Positions 1 through 9,569 of a stretch of DNA of 64,000 nt are shown piece by piece. The translations under genes and the position numbers were made by a program. The stretch lies in contig CAMLLO010000014.1 of assembly GCA_946480915.1 (NCBI GenBank), positions 47,506-111,505 on the forward strand. Direction: 5' to 3'. Source of the stretch: an uncultured Sphingobacteriaceae bacterium (lineage in GTDB: Bacteria > Bacteroidota > Bacteroidia > Sphingobacteriales > Sphingobacteriaceae). Below the pieces are notes generated by a model. That model was given only the letters and a program-made list of their open reading frames with translations, was not told the DNA's origin and made no database searches. Within the stretch, counting starts at the first letter, position 1. Each line of letters begins with the position of its first letter.

Positions 1-430
1 TTTACTTTGCCTCTTGAAAATCAATCTTTTCCATTTGATAGGGCCTTGTCATCAGACGAAAATATTAATTTTTAGAAGAAGCTATTTCTAATAGGTGAGC
101 TTTTGCTTATAAAAATAATTAGCGAGTTAACATTTGTACCTCCCAAAATATACAAAAGTGTAAAGATTAATAAATATCTTAGTTTTAGCAAAATGGTATT
201 TGTTATCAAAAGATCAATAAATATTTTGCATAACCGCTCTTAAACAAATTTTGATATGCCTTTATATCATTCATTATGTATGATATAATGTGAAACGCTC
301 TCAGTTTAACATAAGGCACAATACTATTTAAACCTTTCGTCTCTCGCTGTTTGAATAATAATTTATGTTTCGTGCATGAAGTTTTATTCAGGGTCTTGTA
401 ATTAATTATTCACCAAATAAATCTAAATAC
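1..430. other. Window edge and intergenic region, no certain gene
   Basis: An open frame runs in from the left edge and stops with TAG at 73-75. It encodes 24 residues beginning FTLPLENQSF. The FTLPL start recalls the end of histidine-kinase ATPase domains, but 24 residues cannot be assigned, and a second frame is open to about base 91. The remaining 355 bases are AT-rich and precede the glycosidase gene. I see no clear TAnnTTTG box or terminator in them. Confidence 0.4.
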
Positions 431-3232
431 ATGAAGAGAACTTTTACTCAAAATTCAGAAAGAGAATTTTCTTTTTTGAACAGGCAAATGCTGATTTCTT
501 TACAGTTATGCTTCATTCTTTTTATGTCTACCTATTATGTTAAAGCCCAAACTTCCGAGCCCTATAACTGGGACAATGTTGACATTGGCGGGGGTGGTTT
601 TGTTTCTGCAATTATTACCAATAGAGCAGATCCCTCCTTGATGTACGCCAGAACAGATGTTGGCGGAGCATACCGGTTTGATCGGGCCAATAGTAAATGG
701 ATTCCTTTATTAGATTGGGCATCAGATCAGGAACAAGGAATGTTTGGTACAGAATCATTGGCATCCGATCCCTCTGATCCTAAGAATCTTTATATCGCTG
801 CTGGGATATCTTATTTCAATAGCGGCAAGAGTTTTATCCTACGGTCTTTTGATTATGGAGCTACGTTTGATGTGATAGATGTAAGTTCAAAGTTTAAATT
901 TCATGGAAATGGAATGGGGAGACAAAATGGCGAGAAACTTCAGGTTGATCCCAATAAAAACGGGATTCTATTCTGCGGCACCCGCGACCATGGTTTATGG
1001 AAGAGTTCGGATTTTGGCAAGAACTGGACTGCAACCGGTAATCTGAACGTAAGTACTCCCAATGGTAATGGTATCAGTTTTGTAGCAATGGATAAAAGCA
1101 GTGCTACCGTCGGAAATCCCACTTTAAGAATGTTTGTTGGTATATCAAGAGAAGGTAGTCATCAAAACTTATACCGAAGTAACGATGGAGGGGTAACGTT
1201 TTCGGCTATTGATAATACAGCTCTTCCCGACACTTATATGCCTCAACGAGCAGTGCTTTCCGGAGACGGGTTTATGTATGTTACTTATGGCAACGGGGCC
1301 GGTCCACATGGCGGTTACGCTCCGTTTGCTAATGAAACTTACGTTTCCGGTGCGATATGGAAATATAATATTTCTACAGGTGCATGGACGAACGTGACAC
1401 CGATCAGTTCCACTAACCGGATAGACAAAGCCTTTTGTGGTATTAGTGTGGACCCGAACAATCCTAACCGTTTGATTGCTTCTACAACGAATACCTATTT
1501 TGCACAAGGGAATGCCTTTGGAGACAGGTTTTATTACTCTGAAAACGGGGGTAGCAGCTGGATCGATATAGTTGCCCGAAGTTTCAGCAAAGATAATAAT
1601 GGTGTAACCTGGGTCGCCAATTCTTCTATTCATTGGGCAGGTTCAATTGAGTTTGATCTTTCTAACACTAAGCGAGTTTGGGTTACTTCAGGAAATGGAA
1701 TATTTTCAAATGAAGATATAACGACATCAGGTACCTGGAAATTTCAGGTAAACGGATTAGAGGAAACAGTGGCAACTAACATAATTAGTATTCCGGGTGG
1801 TCCCTTGATTTCTGTTATTAAAGATTATGATGGCTTCAGACATACAGATGTAAACCAATATGCACCAATGCATTCTCCAAATATTGGCTCAACCTACGGG
1901 CTTGCATACGGTGGAAGTACTAATAGCAAGATTGTTCGTGCTGGTACAACTTTGTATTATTCAAACGACATGGGATTAACCTGGACAAAAGCGGCCTCAG
2001 ATCGGGGAGATGATGGTGCGGTTGCCGTATCAAAGGACGGAAATATTATATTGTATTCTCCTGCCGGAAAAGACACTACTTTCATATCAAATAATAACGG
2101 TTCTGGTTGGGGCACAGTATATGGGTTAAATATTAACAGTGCTATTCCTGTTTCTGACGGGGCCACGAATGGGACATATTATGCTTATAATCCATCTACC
2201 GGAAGTTTTATGGTAAGCAGCAATGGCGGGTGGTCGTTTGGTACAGCGGCAACAAATCCTGGTTCCGGAGGTTCCAAACTTATCCGCACAGTGCCTGGAA
2301 GAGCCGGGCATGTTTGGATTGCTTTAAAAGCAGGAGGCTTAAAATACACAGAATCTTCTGGCGCTTCCTTTACTACTGTGTCCAAGGTTAGTTTTTGCGA
2401 GTCTGTAGGCATTGGTAAAGCTGCATCGGGCGCTGCTTATGAAACCATTTATATTTATGGTACTGTCGACGGAGTATTGGGTATCCACCGCTCAATAGAT
2501 AAGGGCTTGAATTGGACCCGTGTTAATGATGATGATCATGAATATGGCGGCCCGGCGAATGGTGACTTTGTGATAGGGGATATGAATACTTACGGCCGGG
2601 TGTACATGAGTACCGCTGGTCGTGGTATTGTATTTGGTTCTTCGCAAACCTGTACACCAACTTCAATTTCTCCGTGGACTCAGATTAACGGGGGAAGTTG
2701 GGTAGCAACAGGTACTGCAACGCTTGCTGCGGGGGGGACTGTTAAATTTGGCCCACAACCAGTCGTTACATCAACCTGGAACTGGCGGGGACCCAATAAT
2801 TTTAAGGCCACAGGTCGCGAGCTGACAATAAGTAATGTACAAGCCGCTAATGCCGGAACCTATACTGCCACATATACGAATAGTAGCGGTTGTAAAAGCA
2901 GCTTTCAGTTTAAGATAGTTTTATCAACAGGTGGCACTGCTGCCATTCCTAATGAAACTAGTCTAAGCTTAAATAGTGAATTGGCGAGCGAGCAGAAAAA
3001 TGTAGGTCTAATTATTTATCCCAACCCGGTTGAAAATAAGGTGATAATTAGTGTTCCTGAAGATTTCGTTGGAGCAAAAATGGTTTTAACGAATGCAAGT
3101 GGCATTATCGTATTTGGTGGAACACTTGGAAGCGCCACCAGTTTAGATATGACAGGGATGCCTCCCGGAATTTATATATTTAATGCAAGAGCCAATGGAA
3201 AAAACCTGAATTCTAAAATTATCAAGAAGTAA
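431..3232 (+). CDS. Secreted GH74-type xyloglucanase-like glycosidase with T9SS sorting domain
   Basis: Predicted exported beta-glucan (xyloglucan) hydrolase. The signal peptide ends near residue 40 (AQ/TSEP). ATG 488 (residue 20) would give a more ordinary signal peptide, so the start is uncertain. Residues 45-740 show the GH74 double beta-propeller pattern. Repeated Asp-box motifs (for example SSDFGKNW, SNDGGVTF, SENGGSSW, SNDMGLTW, SIDKGLNW) are visible. The N-terminal ARTDVGGAYRF stretch has D76 and a second site reads KDYDGFRH (D465); these match the places of the two catalytic aspartates known in GH74. An Ig-like domain follows (about 740-840). The last 75 residues start IIYPNPVENK and end NSKIIKK, a type A T9SS tail. 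No SusCD pair or other glycosidase lies beside it. Family confidence is high; the exact substrate is inferred. Confidence 0.88.
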   Translation: MKRTFTQNSEREFSFLNRQMLISLQLCFILFMSTYYVKAQTSEPYNWDNVDIGGGGFVSAIITNRADPSLMYARTDVGGAYRFDRANSKWIPLLDWASDQEQGMFGTESLASDPSDPKNLYIAAGISYFNSGKSFILRSFDYGATFDVIDVSSKFKFHGNGMGRQNGEKLQVDPNKNGILFCGTRDHGLWKSSDFGKNWTATGNLNVSTPNGNGISFVAMDKSSATVGNPTLRMFVGISREGSHQNLYRSNDGGVTFSAIDNTALPDTYMPQRAVLSGDGFMYVTYGNGAGPHGGYAPFANETYVSGAIWKYNISTGAWTNVTPISSTNRIDKAFCGISVDPNNPNRLIASTTNTYFAQGNAFGDRFYYSENGGSSWIDIVARSFSKDNNGVTWVANSSIHWAGSIEFDLSNTKRVWVTSGNGIFSNEDITTSGTWKFQVNGLEETVATNIISIPGGPLISVIKDYDGFRHTDVNQYAPMHSPNIGSTYGLAYGGSTNSKIVRAGTTLYYSNDMGLTWTKAASDRGDDGAVAVSKDGNIILYSPAGKDTTFISNNNGSGWGTVYGLNINSAIPVSDGATNGTYYAYNPSTGSFMVSSNGGWSFGTAATNPGSGGSKLIRTVPGRAGHVWIALKAGGLKYTESSGASFTTVSKVSFCESVGIGKAASGAAYETIYIYGTVDGVLGIHRSIDKGLNWTRVNDDDHEYGGPANGDFVIGDMNTYGRVYMSTAGRGIVFGSSQTCTPTSISPWTQINGGSWVATGTATLAAGGTVKFGPQPVVTSTWNWRGPNNFKATGRELTISNVQAANAGTYTATYTNSSGCKSSFQFKIVLSTGGTAAIPNETSLSLNSELASEQKNVGLIIYPNPVENKVIISVPEDFVGAKMVLTNASGIIVFGGTLGSATSLDMTGMPPGIYIFNARANGKNLNSKIIKK

Positions 3233-3251
3233 ATTGTAAATATTAAAAAAG

Positions 3252-3287
3252 AAAGCTTCTCAACTGACCTAGTTGGGGAGCTTTTTT
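3252..3287 (+). terminator. Rho-independent terminator of the GH74 gene
   Basis: A 14-bp stem (AAAGCTTCTCAACT / AGTTGGGGAGCTTT, with G-U pairs) and a 5-base loop are followed by a T run. It starts 20 bases after the stop codon. Confidence 0.8.
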
Positions 3288-3429
3288 GTTTACGGAGATT
3301 TTTGCTTTAATTAAGGTTTAAATTTGATAGAGATTCACCCTCTTTCGCGAAAATAAACCTCTGAACCTTGCTTAAAAAAACGGAAGTTGTGGAATGCCAT
3401 CATCTGAATAATTAATTCTGGTTAATTTC

Positions 3430-3468
3430 AAAAAAGCTCCCTCGGCATAAAGCTAAAGGGAACTTTTT
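3430..3468 (-). terminator. Terminator of the SDR gene
   Basis: Read on the minus strand, directly after the TAA at 3469-3471, a stem built from AAGTTCCCT and AGGGAGCTT (one mismatch) is followed by a T run. It faces the GH74 terminator across about 140 bases that hold no gene. Confidence 0.6.
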
Positions 3469-4188
3469 TTAAAAGGGATTTGTGGACCAGATTGATGCCT
3501 CTTTGACAAATACTCTCCGGTTCAGTTTCAACTGCGAAATAATTAGTTCAGCAAAGTCTTCGGGCTGCATTATTTTTTCTCGGTTTCCATCTGTGAGTTT
3601 TAAATCGAATGCTAAATGTGTAGCTACAGTGCTGGGCGTTAGGGTAGTAACTCGAATATTATATTTTCTTACCTCCTGCATTAGTGATTCACTCAATCCA
3701 ATTAACCCGAACTTTGATGCGCTGTAGGCACTGGTTTCCGCTGCGCCTCGTAATCCTGCCGTTGAAGATATATTGACAATATCGCCTGTTTTTCTTTCTA
3801 TCATTGAGGGTAAAATAGCCCGGGTAGTATAATACACACCAAAGAGGTTTACTTTTAAAATCCTTTCCCATTCGTCAGGAGGTAATTCCAAAAACGATCC
3901 AAAAGCAGCTATTCCAGCATTATTAATTAAAATATCAATATTTCCCAGCGAAGCTACAGCACTTTCAATCGCTTTATTTACTGAATCTATTTCAGCCACA
4001 TCGGCTATCACAATCACAGCCTTTACACCTTCATTTTCCACCTCATCTGCAACAGCTTGCAAGTCAGAGGCTGTTCGGGCTAATAGCGCAACATTTACGC
4101 CTTCTTTGGCAAGGCCAATCGCCACCGCCCTGCCAATGCCTTTTCCGGCGCCTGTCACCAATGCATTTTTTCCAGTTAATGATTCCAT
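3469..4188 (-). CDS. SDR-family oxidoreductase, 3-ketoacyl-ACP reductase-like
   Basis: Short-chain dehydrogenase/reductase using NAD(P)H, a 239-residue classical SDR. The Rossmann glycine motif TGAGKGIG (12-19), NNAG (89-92), N114, S142 and Y155-x-x-x-K159 (YSASK) complete the catalytic tetrad. The family includes FabG and many sugar, sepiapterin or alcohol dehydrogenases, so the substrate cannot be named. It is a single gene with its own terminator and a perfect 8-bp-arm palindrome 9 bases upstream of the ATG. It therefore looks like a separately regulated enzyme, not the housekeeping FabG of a fatty-acid cluster. Confidence 0.88.
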   Translation of the reverse strand: MESLTGKNALVTGAGKGIGRAVAIGLAKEGVNVALLARTASDLQAVADEVENEGVKAVIVIADVAEIDSVNKAIESAVASLGNIDILINNAGIAAFGSFLELPPDEWERILKVNLFGVYYTTRAILPSMIERKTGDIVNISSTAGLRGAAETSAYSASKFGLIGLSESLMQEVRKYNIRVTTLTPSTVATHLAFDLKLTDGNREKIMQPEDFAELIISQLKLNRRVFVKEASIWSTNPF

Positions 4189-4197
4189 TTCGTTTTT

Positions 4198-4215
4198 ATT
4201 TAGGTAAACCTAAAT
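4198..4215. promoter_or_regulatory. Operator-like palindrome upstream of the SDR gene
   Basis: ATTTAGGT-AA-ACCTAAAT, perfect 8-base arms around a 2-base centre. It lies 9 bases before the SDR start codon, where a repressor would block transcription or translation start. The binding protein is unknown; no regulator gene is adjacent. Confidence 0.5.
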
Positions 4216-4395
4216 CGTTCGTTTAAGTGTTTAGCATCAGATTACTTTACCATTCACTGACTGTTTATTTCATCGCAAAGACCATTTATTATTGCTAGCA
4301 GATCGACAAACCCTTTATTTTTCTTGTAACGGTTTTACCACTTTGTCTTAAAAAAAAAATTATTTATGTAATTTTCAATCATAAATTTCTACAAT

Positions 4396-5670
4396 ATGTT
4401 TTCAATGGTGTTATCCAGATCATTAGCTCTGCTATTTTTCATTGCTGTTAGCTCACAGTGTTTTTCACAAACAACGATCATTCTAAAAAATAAGTCCTCG
4501 GTCGCATTAAAAGATAAGGCTATAATTATAACCAAAGCAAGTCTTAAAAAAGTCGATGACGGGAAATTTCCTCTTATTTTAAGTGCAAAGGGCGATACTA
4601 TTGCATCTCAATTTGATGATGTTGACGGAGATAAAAAATGGGATGAATTGTTTTTTGTGATCGATCTGAAGGCAAAGCAAAAAATACAGCTCAGTTTAAA
4701 CTGGGTAAATTTTGTGCCGGCCTTTACCAAACGGACAAGTGTTCGATTCGGCAAACGTACATCCGCCAATACTCCGGTCAAACCATTATATGCGGATACA
4801 GCATATATGGATGAAATGCCTAAAAAGATTGGTTATCAACCCTATCAAACTGATGGACCTTCCTGGGAAAATGATAAAGTTGGCTTTCGTCATTATTTTG
4901 ATGGGAGAAATGCGAAAGACCTTTTTGGAAAAAGGGTGCCATGGATGTCGCCTGAAAACGTCGGCTTAACTGCTCAAGGAGCTGTAGAAGATAATTATCA
5001 CGTTTTAAAAGATTGGGGTAGAGATATTTTGCCCGTTGGCAATTCGATTGGTCTGGGCGGCATTGCTTTGCTCGTTAAGGATTCTTTAGCAAGATTGGGT
5101 GTAACAGTTAACGACACCAGGAATAACGTTGAGAATACGGCATTCCATATTTTTTCGGAGGGGCCCGTTCGTTCAATATTGAATTTTCGGTACACAAACT
5201 GGAAAACTATGGGTAGAACATACCAGGTAAGCGAAACTCCTAAAATTTGGCCAGGAATGTATGCATACCAAAATACAGTTAGAGTTTCCGGCTTGAAGGG
5301 CGATGAAACATTACTCGTCGGTCTTCCTGATGTGGCTAATGACAATCCATTAAAAGAACTAAAGGTCGGAGATTGGGCTATTCTTTACACCCATGACAAA
5401 CAGAGCTATAATAAAGAGTTTTGGCTGGGATTGGCCTTGCTTGTTCCGGAAAAAAACTATCTAGGAAGCATTGATGCTCCGTTAACCGGGAATTTGACTT
5501 CAAGCTTTTTGGCGAAACTGAAAATTTCAGAACAGAAGCCGGTAACATACTATGCGGTAGCAGGATGGGAACTTTCTGATCCGGGTTTTATCGATCCCAA
5601 CTATTTTAAAAATTACCTGGTTAATTTAACGAATCAGCTGTCAGCTAAAGTGAAGGTCAAAATTAAATAA
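4396..5670 (+). CDS. DUF4861 family exported protein
   Basis: A 424-residue protein with a signal peptide (cleavage near SQCFSQ/TT, residue 25). The centre contains PYQTDGPSWENDKVGFRHYFDGRNAKDLFGKR (about residues 151-182, given here as two joined motifs PYQTDGPSWEND and GFRHYFDGRN), which I recognise as the hallmark of DUF4861. Members often lie in polysaccharide-use loci of Bacteroidota, and a sugar-acid or pectin-related role has been suggested. No catalytic residues can be assigned from this sequence. ATG 4405 is an alternative start. It is transcribed alone and has no glycosidase or SusCD neighbours. Confidence 0.75.
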   Translation: MFSMVLSRSLALLFFIAVSSQCFSQTTIILKNKSSVALKDKAIIITKASLKKVDDGKFPLILSAKGDTIASQFDDVDGDKKWDELFFVIDLKAKQKIQLSLNWVNFVPAFTKRTSVRFGKRTSANTPVKPLYADTAYMDEMPKKIGYQPYQTDGPSWENDKVGFRHYFDGRNAKDLFGKRVPWMSPENVGLTAQGAVEDNYHVLKDWGRDILPVGNSIGLGGIALLVKDSLARLGVTVNDTRNNVENTAFHIFSEGPVRSILNFRYTNWKTMGRTYQVSETPKIWPGMYAYQNTVRVSGLKGDETLLVGLPDVANDNPLKELKVGDWAILYTHDKQSYNKEFWLGLALLVPEKNYLGSIDAPLTGNLTSSFLAKLKISEQKPVTYYAVAGWELSDPGFIDPNYFKNYLVNLTNQLSAKVKVKIK

Positions 5671-5709
5671 TATAAACTTTTGGTGTCGAGTTGTTTCCAC
5701 TGTCGGATG

Positions 5710-6834
5710 TTAGTTTATTAACGTCAGGCCTACTTTATAGGCTTTATTCTCTAACAGGTTGAATGCATTTGCATATGCGTCTTCTAAATTGAATGTTGGT
5801 GGATTTATCGAATAGGCGGATGGTATACCTATCTGTGTTAATTGATCTTTTGACACGTCCAGTTTCCCGCAAAATGCAAGTGCTGGTTTGTTATGCTTTT
5901 TGCATAAAGTTCCTATTCCCGATAATACTTTTCCTCTTAGACTTTGATCGTCTATACTTCCTTCTCCGCTTATAATGATGTCTGCTTCAGAAATATACTT
6001 GTCAGCTTTACTTATATCAAGAACGATATCAATCCCGCTCGATAAATCTGCATCCAAAAATGCAATGCATCCTGCAGCTAAACCTCCAGCCGCACCTGCA
6101 CCTTCAATTTGCTCTACGTCTTTGTCAAGATCCTTTTTGATGATGTCTTTGAAATGAATCATTCCTGCTTCAAGTTGCTCAATGTCTGCTTCTGATGCGC
6201 CTTTTTGTTTTGCATAAGTTCTGGTAGTACCATTTTTTCCGGTTAGAATGTTTTTAACATCGCAAGCAATTTGGAATTGTATGTGCGAAAAATCCATAAC
6301 CTTCGTTCTGTCGATGTGTTCGATCTGCATTAAATTTTTCCCAATAGGCTTTACCTGATTTCCTTCTTTATCGAGAAAACAAAAGCCTAAGGCGGCAGCC
6401 ATTCCTATTCCGCAGTCGTTTGTTGCACTTCCGCCCAGGCCCATCACAATTTTTTTTACATTTAAGTTTATTGCTTCTTTAATTAATTCTCCCGTTCCAA
6501 ACGTTGTGGTATCCATGCACCCATATTCTTCCGGTTTTAATAGCAATAAACCCGAAGCCTTGGCCATTTCAATAAAAGCGGTTGTCCCATCATTCGAAAG
6601 TACCAGAGAGCTGGCTATTTGCCGGAATAAAGGATCTGAAACGACAAGCGGACATTGCTTTGATGGGATGTAAAATTGAATAACTTCTAACAATCCGTCT
6701 CCTCCATCGGCAAGTGGAAGTGATTTTATTTTGAATTCCGCTGAAGCTTTTAGTAATCCTGCTTTTATCGCTTCGCATGCCGCAAAACTACTTAGAGAAT
6801 GTTTGAATTTATCCGGTGCTACTAGAATTTTCAT
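5710..6834 (-). CDS. Glycerate kinase (GarK/GlxK family)
   Basis: Cytosolic kinase phosphorylating D-glycerate to 2- or 3-phosphoglycerate with ATP; 374 residues, the usual length. Family signatures are visible: the N-terminal MKILVAPDKFKHSLSS, the ADGGDGLLE motif near residue 45, GLGGSATNDCGIGMAAALGF near 135, EGAGAAGGLAAG near 245 and the GEGSIDDQSLRGKV motif near 290. It is convergent with the DUF4861 gene with a 39-base gap. It may link glycerate from sugar-acid breakdown to glycolysis, but no glycerate-pathway gene is adjacent. Confidence 0.93.
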   Translation of the reverse strand: MKILVAPDKFKHSLSSFAACEAIKAGLLKASAEFKIKSLPLADGGDGLLEVIQFYIPSKQCPLVVSDPLFRQIASSLVLSNDGTTAFIEMAKASGLLLLKPEEYGCMDTTTFGTGELIKEAINLNVKKIVMGLGGSATNDCGIGMAAALGFCFLDKEGNQVKPIGKNLMQIEHIDRTKVMDFSHIQFQIACDVKNILTGKNGTTRTYAKQKGASEADIEQLEAGMIHFKDIIKKDLDKDVEQIEGAGAAGGLAAGCIAFLDADLSSGIDIVLDISKADKYISEADIIISGEGSIDDQSLRGKVLSGIGTLCKKHNKPALAFCGKLDVSKDQLTQIGIPSAYSINPPTFNLEDAYANAFNLLENKAYKVGLTLIN

Positions 6835-6946
6835 TTTTTTTAAACGTTACATAAGCGAAGTATCAGCTTTTTAACAATAATAATCGAATTGAGGCTTAAA
6901 AAATCGGAAATCTGTTGTATTTTTCCGGCGTTTTCTAAATATACAA

Positions 6947-7678
6947 ATGCAAGAGGAGAAGATTATACCAGAATTGTATGTGGTAGGAGCGGGACCAGGC
7001 GATCCGGAGCTAATTACACTAAAAGCATATAAAATTTTACAATCGTGTAAAGTGTTACTCTATGATAATCTTGCAAATAGTGAGCTTTTAAATTTTACAT
7101 CAGCCGATTGCGAAAAAATTTATGTCGGCAAACACCCATATGGTGAATATACTCCACAAGAGGCTATACATGAAATGATAAAGGAGAAAGCTTTATCAAA
7201 AGGCATGGTGGTACGTTTAAAAGGAGGAGACCCATTTATTTTTGGAAGAGGATTTGAAGAAGTTCTTTATGCGAGAGAGCATGGCATCGCAACTTATTAT
7301 ATTCCCGGTATTACAAGTATGCAAGCTGCTGGGTTCGATAATATACCGCTTACACACCGCAACATAAGTGAAGGCATTTGGGTGCTTACGGGTACTAAAA
7401 AGGATGGTGGATTATCATCCGATTTACGCTTAGCGATGCAAAGTAATGCCACAGTTGTTATATATATGGGCATGAAAAAAATTCATGAAATTGCGCAAAC
7501 GTATATCGAAGCCGGTTTGGGTCAAACCCCCGCTGCAATAATTCAGCATGCGACCTTAGCAAAACAAAAGTCTGCAACTGGAAAAGTTCAGGATTTGCCT
7601 TTAATGGCTGAAGCTGCTAAACTGACCCATCCCGCCATAATTATTATTGGAGAAGTGGTTGGAGTAGGGAGACAGTAA
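6947..7678 (+). CDS. cobA: Uroporphyrinogen-III C-methyltransferase (SumT/CobA)
   Basis: SAM-dependent methylation of uroporphyrinogen III at C2 and C7 to precorrin-2, the branch point to siroheme and cobalamin. The 243-residue protein is the methyltransferase alone, without the CysG dehydrogenase/ferrochelatase part. Visible motifs: VGAGPGDPELITLKA (SAM site, residues 12-26), VVRLKGGDPFIFGRG near 85-99, and PGITS near 120. No CysG or nitrite/sulfite reductase genes are adjacent. The window also holds cobalamin uptake and adenosylation genes but no corrin-ring synthesis genes, so a siroheme role is the simpler inference. Confidence 0.93.
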   Translation: MQEEKIIPELYVVGAGPGDPELITLKAYKILQSCKVLLYDNLANSELLNFTSADCEKIYVGKHPYGEYTPQEAIHEMIKEKALSKGMVVRLKGGDPFIFGRGFEEVLYAREHGIATYYIPGITSMQAAGFDNIPLTHRNISEGIWVLTGTKKDGGLSSDLRLAMQSNATVVIYMGMKKIHEIAQTYIEAGLGQTPAAIIQHATLAKQKSATGKVQDLPLMAEAAKLTHPAIIIIGEVVGVGRQ

Positions 7679-7771
7679 GTGCTCTTTGCATCTTTGGGTC
7701 ATTGTGGCTATATTTTTTTTATGCAGGAACATTAAGTAAGGTGCAAAATGTATTGTGTCTTAGTTTTGTAG

Positions 7772-8806
7772 CTATGGTTTTTCTGCATTTCTGACAATCT
7801 CAAAAAAGTATTTCCGTTTTTTTACAAAGTATTCCCAAACAATACTTCCTTTAAAAAGGCCGGCTTCGTTAAAATTCGGGTTACTGCCCAATCTTTTCTT
7901 TTGGTTTTTACTAAAATCCTTGAAAAAAGAAACATGAGCTTTATTGATTGCCCGTGCCTGTTTAAACTTTCCGTCCAACATAAATTTCAGCAGGGAAATA
8001 AAATCAAGCCAGAATCGTACGAAAAGAATGAAGAAAATCTGGCTTCCATTGAGATTTTTCAATAACATGGCTAGGTTGTTTCTGAAATTAAGATACGTTT
8101 TGAACGGGCTCTCGGCCTGAAGTGTGCCGCCGCCTATATGGAAAACAGTTGAGCTTGGACAGTACATGATTTTATAACCAAGATTCTTCAATCTCCAGCA
8201 AAGATCAATTTCTTCCATGTGCGCAAAAAAGTCTGCGTCAAAGCCCGAAACTTTCTCCCAGCATGCCTTCTTTATAAATATAGCCGCCCCACTCGCCCAG
8301 AAAATTTCAGAGCTGGTATTATATTGACCCATATCCGATTCCTGGGTGTCGAAAATCCTTCCCCTGCAAAAGGGATATCCATATTTATCAAGATATCCAC
8401 CGGCAGCACCCGCATATTCAAAAAGATCTCTGTCGTTCCAATCCAATAATTTCGGCTGGGCAGCAGCAATCATGGTATCGCTTTCCATGAGTTCAATAAC
8501 TGGCTCAATCCATCCCGGCGTAACTTCAACGTCGGAATTTAATAAAACGAAGTAATCCGCATTTATTTGTGAGAGAACTGCATTATAGCCACCAGCGAAG
8601 CCGAGATTTTCTTTGTTACTGAGGATAAGAATTGCAGGAAAATGTGATTTAACAAATTCCACAGAATCATCGGTTGAGGCATTATCTGCCACCACAATTT
8701 CTAAGTTTGGATAGCCGGATGAAAGGACCGAAGGTAAAAACTTTTCAAGATAAGGCTTTCCGTTCCAGTTGAGTATTACAACCGAAACTTTAGGGTAGAT
8801 CTGCAT
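7772..8806 (-). CDS. Family 2 glycosyltransferase
   Basis: GT-A fold transferase of 344 residues. The start VSVVILNWNGKPYLEKFLPS, the ADNASTDDS nucleotide-binding region (about 41-49) and the metal-binding LLNSDVE motif (about residue 90) are typical of the rhamnosyltransferase-like GT2 group. The middle segment FDADFFAHMEEIDLCWRLK matches the acceptor/ED-type motif. The C-terminal 90 residues hold a hydrophobic stretch (QIFFILFVRFWLDFISLL) that probably contacts the membrane. Probable role: adding a sugar to a surface polysaccharide or glycolipid. It is divergent from the WbqC-like gene, another surface-polysaccharide family. Confidence 0.9.
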   Translation of the reverse strand: MQIYPKVSVVILNWNGKPYLEKFLPSVLSSGYPNLEIVVADNASTDDSVEFVKSHFPAILILSNKENLGFAGGYNAVLSQINADYFVLLNSDVEVTPGWIEPVIELMESDTMIAAAQPKLLDWNDRDLFEYAGAAGGYLDKYGYPFCRGRIFDTQESDMGQYNTSSEIFWASGAAIFIKKACWEKVSGFDADFFAHMEEIDLCWRLKNLGYKIMYCPSSTVFHIGGGTLQAESPFKTYLNFRNNLAMLLKNLNGSQIFFILFVRFWLDFISLLKFMLDGKFKQARAINKAHVSFFKDFSKNQKKRLGSNPNFNEAGLFKGSIVWEYFVKKRKYFFEIVRNAEKP

Positions 8807-8911
8807 TATATGCTAAAGATTTTATTGAGAAAAGCTTGTTTATAAAACTCCGTTCCCATGTGGGCTTTTTATTTTAATTTCGTCAAACCGGATACAAACA
8901 TAGTATATACA

Positions 8912-9532
8912 ATGCATAAAGGCGCAATACTTCCCTTATTTTACTTACCACCAATTGAGATTTTCCACGAAGTTTTGAATCATTCATCTCAATTGATCAT
9001 TGAAAAACACGAGCATTTTCCGAAGCAGACTTATCGTAACCGTGCGTCTGTACATTCAGCCAATGGTAAGTTAGATCTCATAGTTCCCGTTCTTCGAGGA
9101 AAGAAAGATCACACAGTTGTACAGGATGTAAAAATCAGTTATGATTTTGATTGGCAGCGTCTTCACTGGCTCAGTTTGCAAACTTCTTACAGAAGTTCTG
9201 CATTTTTTGAGTTTTATGAACATGAATTTGCTCCCTTTTACGAAAAGAAATATGATTTCCTTTTTGATTACAATGAGGGATTATTCGCGTTATTATTAAA
9301 ATTGCTAAAATTGGATGTGAAGTACTCATTTAGCGAATCCTTCGAAAAAAACTATCCGGATCTGGATGATTTCAGAAATAGTATTCATCCTAAAATACCC
9401 TCAACTTATCAAACAAAACCGTATTTTCAAGTTTTTGAAGATAGAAATGGCTTTATGCCTAATCTTAGTGTAGTCGATTTGTTATTTAACCAGGGACCAA
9501 AAAGTGGACAGTTTATCCAAAGCAGCACATAA
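8912..9532 (+). CDS. WbqC-like family protein
   Basis: About 206 residues from ATG 8912 (MHKGAILPLFYLPPIEIF); an upstream in-frame ATG at 8858 would add 18 residues unlike the family. The pattern FPKQTYRNRASVHSANGKLDLIVPV and the WLSLQTSYRSSAFFEFYEHEFAPFYEK region match the WbqC family, linked to O-antigen and polysaccharide loci and thought to act in sugar-nucleotide or acyl/amino-sugar chemistry. The biochemical role is not settled. It overlaps or just precedes corA. Confidence 0.8.
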   Translation: MHKGAILPLFYLPPIEIFHEVLNHSSQLIIEKHEHFPKQTYRNRASVHSANGKLDLIVPVLRGKKDHTVVQDVKISYDFDWQRLHWLSLQTSYRSSAFFEFYEHEFAPFYEKKYDFLFDYNEGLFALLLKLLKLDVKYSFSESFEKNYPDLDDFRNSIHPKIPSTYQTKPYFQVFEDRNGFMPNLSVVDLLFNQGPKSGQFIQSST

Positions 9533-9569
9533 GTTCAGGAGAATTACGGTAAAAAAGTCCAACAGGACA

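Noticed and set aside
1..75. 3' end of a histidine-kinase gene at the left edge (FTLPL...)
   Set aside because: Only 24 residues and a second frame is also open; too little to call a gene.
1169..1633. Long minus-strand frame inside the GH74 gene
   Set aside because: Shadow of the strongly supported plus-strand gene; low-complexity translation and no family.
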